From an uncultured delta proteobacterium (GTDB taxonomy: Bacteria > Myxococcota > Myxococcia > Myxococcales > 40CM-4-68-19): a stretch of 64,000 bases of DNA. Under the pieces are notes generated by a model. The model saw only the letters and a list, made by a program, of their open reading frames with translations, did not search any database and was not told where the DNA came from. Each line of letters starts with the position of its first letter. Position 1 is the first letter of the stretch. Shown in pieces: positions 61,840-64,000 of the stretch. The position numbers and the translations under genes are program-made. The stretch lies in the NCBI GenBank assembly GCA_903911145.1, contig CAIWCD010000013.1, forward strand, positions 124,001 to 188,000, in the 5' to 3' direction.

Positions 61840-63900
61840 TTACAGCTTGCGCTGTGCGACCTTGTAGAGCGTCAAGCCCATCGCGGCGAAGAAGGCGCAC
61901 CCGAGAAGTTCATATCCGCCGGCGCCGAGGGCACGTGTAATCATTGGCGACAAGTCGACCGATTCGAGCCCCTTCGCGACGCCGTCGTTCACGTTGAGCA
62001 TCGCGACCAGAACGCCCGCGAGCGCGCCGCCGGCGACCAGTCCTGTCGAGAAGAGGCTGCCAGCGCCGAGTTCCTCGTCGTGGCCGCTCGCTGCCGCCTT
62101 GTCCGCGCGGCGATCGACGATCCCCTTGATCGCTCCACCGATCCAGATCGGCAGCGTCGTCGAGAGCGGCAGATATGCGCCGACCGCGAACGACAACGGA
62201 GAGACACCGCAGAGTTCAATCGTCACCGCGAGGAAGACGCCGACGAGGACATATTGCCAATCGAGATTGTGCGCGAGCAGGCCGCGAATCAGCGTTGCCA
62301 TCAGCGTTCCCTGCGGCGCCGGATAGGTCTCGGTGCCAATCATATGATGAATCCCCTGCGCGGCCGCCGCGGCCGTCGGGGTATCGAGCACGCGCACCGT
62401 CAATCCAATCACCAGCGCAGCCGCGACCGCACCGACCATCAGGCCAATCTGCTGAAAGCGCGGCGTCGCACCGACGAGATATCCCGTCTTCAGATCCTGC
62501 GACGTCGCGCCGGCGTTCGCCGCGGCAATGCAGACCATTCCGCCCACGCAGAGCGCCATCGGTTGATAGATATCGGCCGTCCAGCCAATGCCGATGAAGA
62601 TGAGGCAGGTGGCCATAATCGTCGCGATGGTCATTCCCGAAACAGGGTTGGAGCTCGTGCCGATGATGCCGACGATGCGCGAGGCCACGGTCACGAAGAA
62701 GAAGCCAAATACGACGATAAGGATACCGAGGAGGAATCGACCACCGATGGTGCCAGGGAGAAACGGCAGGAACGCCATGATGCAGATCAGCGCAACGCTG
62801 CCGCCGAGGACGGTGGAGATCGGAAGATCCCGGTTGGTGCGACGGGCATCAATCACGGCACCCGCGCCGCCGCGCATCGAGGCGAGGCTGCCCTTGAATG
62901 AGCTGATGATGGTCGGCATCGTCTTGAGCAGCGTCATGAAGCCGCCCGCCGCAACCGCGCCAGCGCCAATCTGGCGCACATAGGCGAAATAGATCGCGCG
63001 ATTCAAGGCACCGAAAGTCTGCAGAGCAGGATCCCAACCATAGGCGCCTGCCTTGTTGATATCCGCGAGATATCCCAGTTTGACGAGCTGCATCGCAACC
63101 GCTGAGGCGGGCACGAGCGAAGCAAGAAGCGGAATCAGACCGAGCCACGCGAGGACACCACCCGCAACCAGCACACCCGCGATCTTGGGGCCGATGATAT
63201 ATCCGACGCCCATATACTCAGGAGTAATCGCGGCGTTGATGGTGGCGGCCGGGAAGATACGTGACGTTGCTCGGCTGACATATCCGGGCGTATCGCAGAT
63301 GACCTTGAAAATCTGCTGCAGCGTCGCGTAGGCAAAGGCGAAGAAGAGCCCCTGGTATGCGGTCTTCGCGAGTTCGCCGCCCTTCTCTCCCGCGATCAGC
63401 ACCTGCGCGCAGGCAGCACCTTCGGGATAAGGAAGATTGCCGTGCTCGTTGACGATCAGCGCGCGCCGCAGCGGGATCATCATCAGGACGCCGAGCATTC
63501 CGCCAAGCAGCGCGAGCGTGAAGATGGTCCAATAGGAGAAGTATCCGGCGCCAACGCTCTGATGGGTCGAGGGGTCGAGCGCGAGGAAGAGAAATCCCGG
63601 CAGCGTGAAGACAACGCCGGCGGCAATCGACTCGCCCGCCGATCCGATCGTCTGCACGAGATTGTTCTCGAGGATTGTCGATCCGCCGAGCTTCTTGAGC
63701 AGCGAGATCGAGAGCACCGCGATGGGAATCGACGCGGAAACGGTTAATCCCGCCTTGAGCGCGAGATAGACGGTCGACGCACCGAAGATCAACCCGAAGA
63801 GCGCGCCGATGATGATCGCTTTGGGCGTGAATTCGGCGACGTTGTCGGTGTCGGCGATATAGGGCTTATGCTCAGCGGGCGCGGCATTGAGTTCGGACAT
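61840..63900 (-). CDS. OPT family oligopeptide transporter
   Basis: This 686-residue integral membrane protein has about 16 hydrophobic helices. It shows the OPT-family segments [86 protein letters not shown] and [31 protein letters not shown]. Bacterial OPT proteins import oligopeptides by proton symport; some members take up metal-peptide complexes, and the substrate here is unknown. An AGAGAG element precedes the ATG at 63900. It lies just upstream of thyX on the same strand (36-nt gap). Confidence 0.93.
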   Translation of the reverse strand: MSELNAAPAEHKPYIADTDNVAEFTPKAIIIGALFGLIFGASTVYLALKAGLTVSASIPIAVLSISLLKKLGGSTILENNLVQTIGSAGESIAAGVVFTLPGFLFLALDPSTHQSVGAGYFSYWTIFTLALLGGMLGVLMMIPLRRALIVNEHGNLPYPEGAACAQVLIAGEKGGELAKTAYQGLFFAFAYATLQQIFKVICDTPGYVSRATSRIFPAATINAAITPEYMGVGYIIGPKIAGVLVAGGVLAWLGLIPLLASLVPASAVAMQLVKLGYLADINKAGAYGWDPALQTFGALNRAIYFAYVRQIGAGAVAAGGFMTLLKTMPTIISSFKGSLASMRGGAGAVIDARRTNRDLPISTVLGGSVALICIMAFLPFLPGTIGGRFLLGILIVVFGFFFVTVASRIVGIIGTSSNPVSGMTIATIMATCLIFIGIGWTADIYQPMALCVGGMVCIAAANAGATSQDLKTGYLVGATPRFQQIGLMVGAVAAALVIGLTVRVLDTPTAAAAAQGIHHMIGTETYPAPQGTLMATLIRGLLAHNLDWQYVLVGVFLAVTIELCGVSPLSFAVGAYLPLSTTLPIWIGGAIKGIVDRRADKAAASGHDEELGAGSLFSTGLVAGGALAGVLVAMLNVNDGVAKGLESVDLSPMITRALGAGGYELLGCAFFAAMGLTLYKVAQRKL

Positions 63901-63930
63901 GGGCTCTCTTCGATGCTTGATTAGAGTCGG

Positions 63931-64000
63931 TTACGTCTTGGTGCGCTGGCTCATCCAGTGCTCTTCGCGGGCCAACTCGAGATCAGAGTCGACCATCATC
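63931..64000 (-). CDS. C-terminal end of an unknown gene (cut by window end)
   Basis: On the minus strand an open frame enters at the window edge and ends at a TAA (63933-63931). Its last residues are MMVDSDLELAREEHWMSQRTKT, a charged helix. It ends 30 nt before the OPT start, in the same direction, so it may be cotranscribed. Too little is present to name a family; the frame could also start here as a very short ORF. Confidence 0.35.
   Translation of the reverse strand, partial: MMVDSDLELAREEHWMSQRTKT

Overview
The window is 64 kb of GC-rich chromosome, almost fully coding, from what looks like a member of the Myxococcota (former Deltaproteobacteria, Polyangia-like). The evidence is a Ser/Thr kinase with C-terminal PEGA domains, a secreted protein ending in a MYXO-CTERM-like tail, many large single-copy lipoproteins with Asp/Ala/Gly-rich linkers and Cys-rich modules, and an aerobic metabolic gene set. 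No CRISPR array, insertion sequence, rRNA or intact tRNA was seen. No gene-free stretch exceeds 300 bases; the longest are 10627-10885, 21227-21439, 30558-30764 and 40369-40574.

Layout. 0-9.5 kb: end of an ABC-2 permease, an orphan succinate dehydrogenase cytochrome b, a lipoprotein, then a tight housekeeping run (holB, holA, metG, HEAT-repeat protein, tatD), then a HAD phosphatase. 9.5-15.4 kb: START-domain protein, two small proteins, the glycolytic run gap-pgk-tpiA, and an unknown membrane-anchored protein. 15.4-23.9 kb: a minus-strand trio (Rieske protein, His-rich MoaB, DUF2400 protein), then plus-strand lipoprotein, TrmJ-like methylase, large lipoprotein, TPR protein and beta-barrel protein. 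23.9-26.5 kb: a minus-strand three-gene cassette (DapB-like oxidoreductase and two MaoC/hot-dog proteins), the last with a histone-like basic tail. 26.5-33.4 kb: zinc-ribbon membrane protein, ResA-like thioredoxin, penicillin-binding protein, MscS channel, a triple-DsbA fusion and a GNAT. 33.4-41.1 kb: PEGA kinase, Cys-rich small protein, degenerate M6 metalloprotease, cutA, lipoprotein and SCP2-like protein. 41.1-48.3 kb: polX, IPT/TIG lipoprotein, DUF6600 protein, 1-Cys peroxiredoxin and thiolase. 48.4-56.3 kb: a Gly-rich repeat lipoprotein and the benzoyl-CoA (box) degradation genes. 56.4-64 kb: an ABC ATPase with a permease/M1-aminopeptidase fusion, thyX, an OPT transporter and a partial gene at the edge.

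Functional threads. Envelope thiol chemistry is well represented (ResA-like protein, triple DsbA, peroxiredoxin). boxC and boxB with an enoyl-CoA hydratase and a beta-ketoadipyl-CoA-type thiolase point to aerobic benzoate use, although boxA, the ligase and the semialdehyde dehydrogenase are not in the window.

Regulation. Many genes with no Shine-Dalgarno carry a -10-like hexamer ending 6-10 nt before the start codon, several with a matching -35 box, which suggests widespread leaderless transcription. The recurrent -10 form here is TAGnnT rather than TATAAT. This is the most general pattern found and is reported first among the findings.
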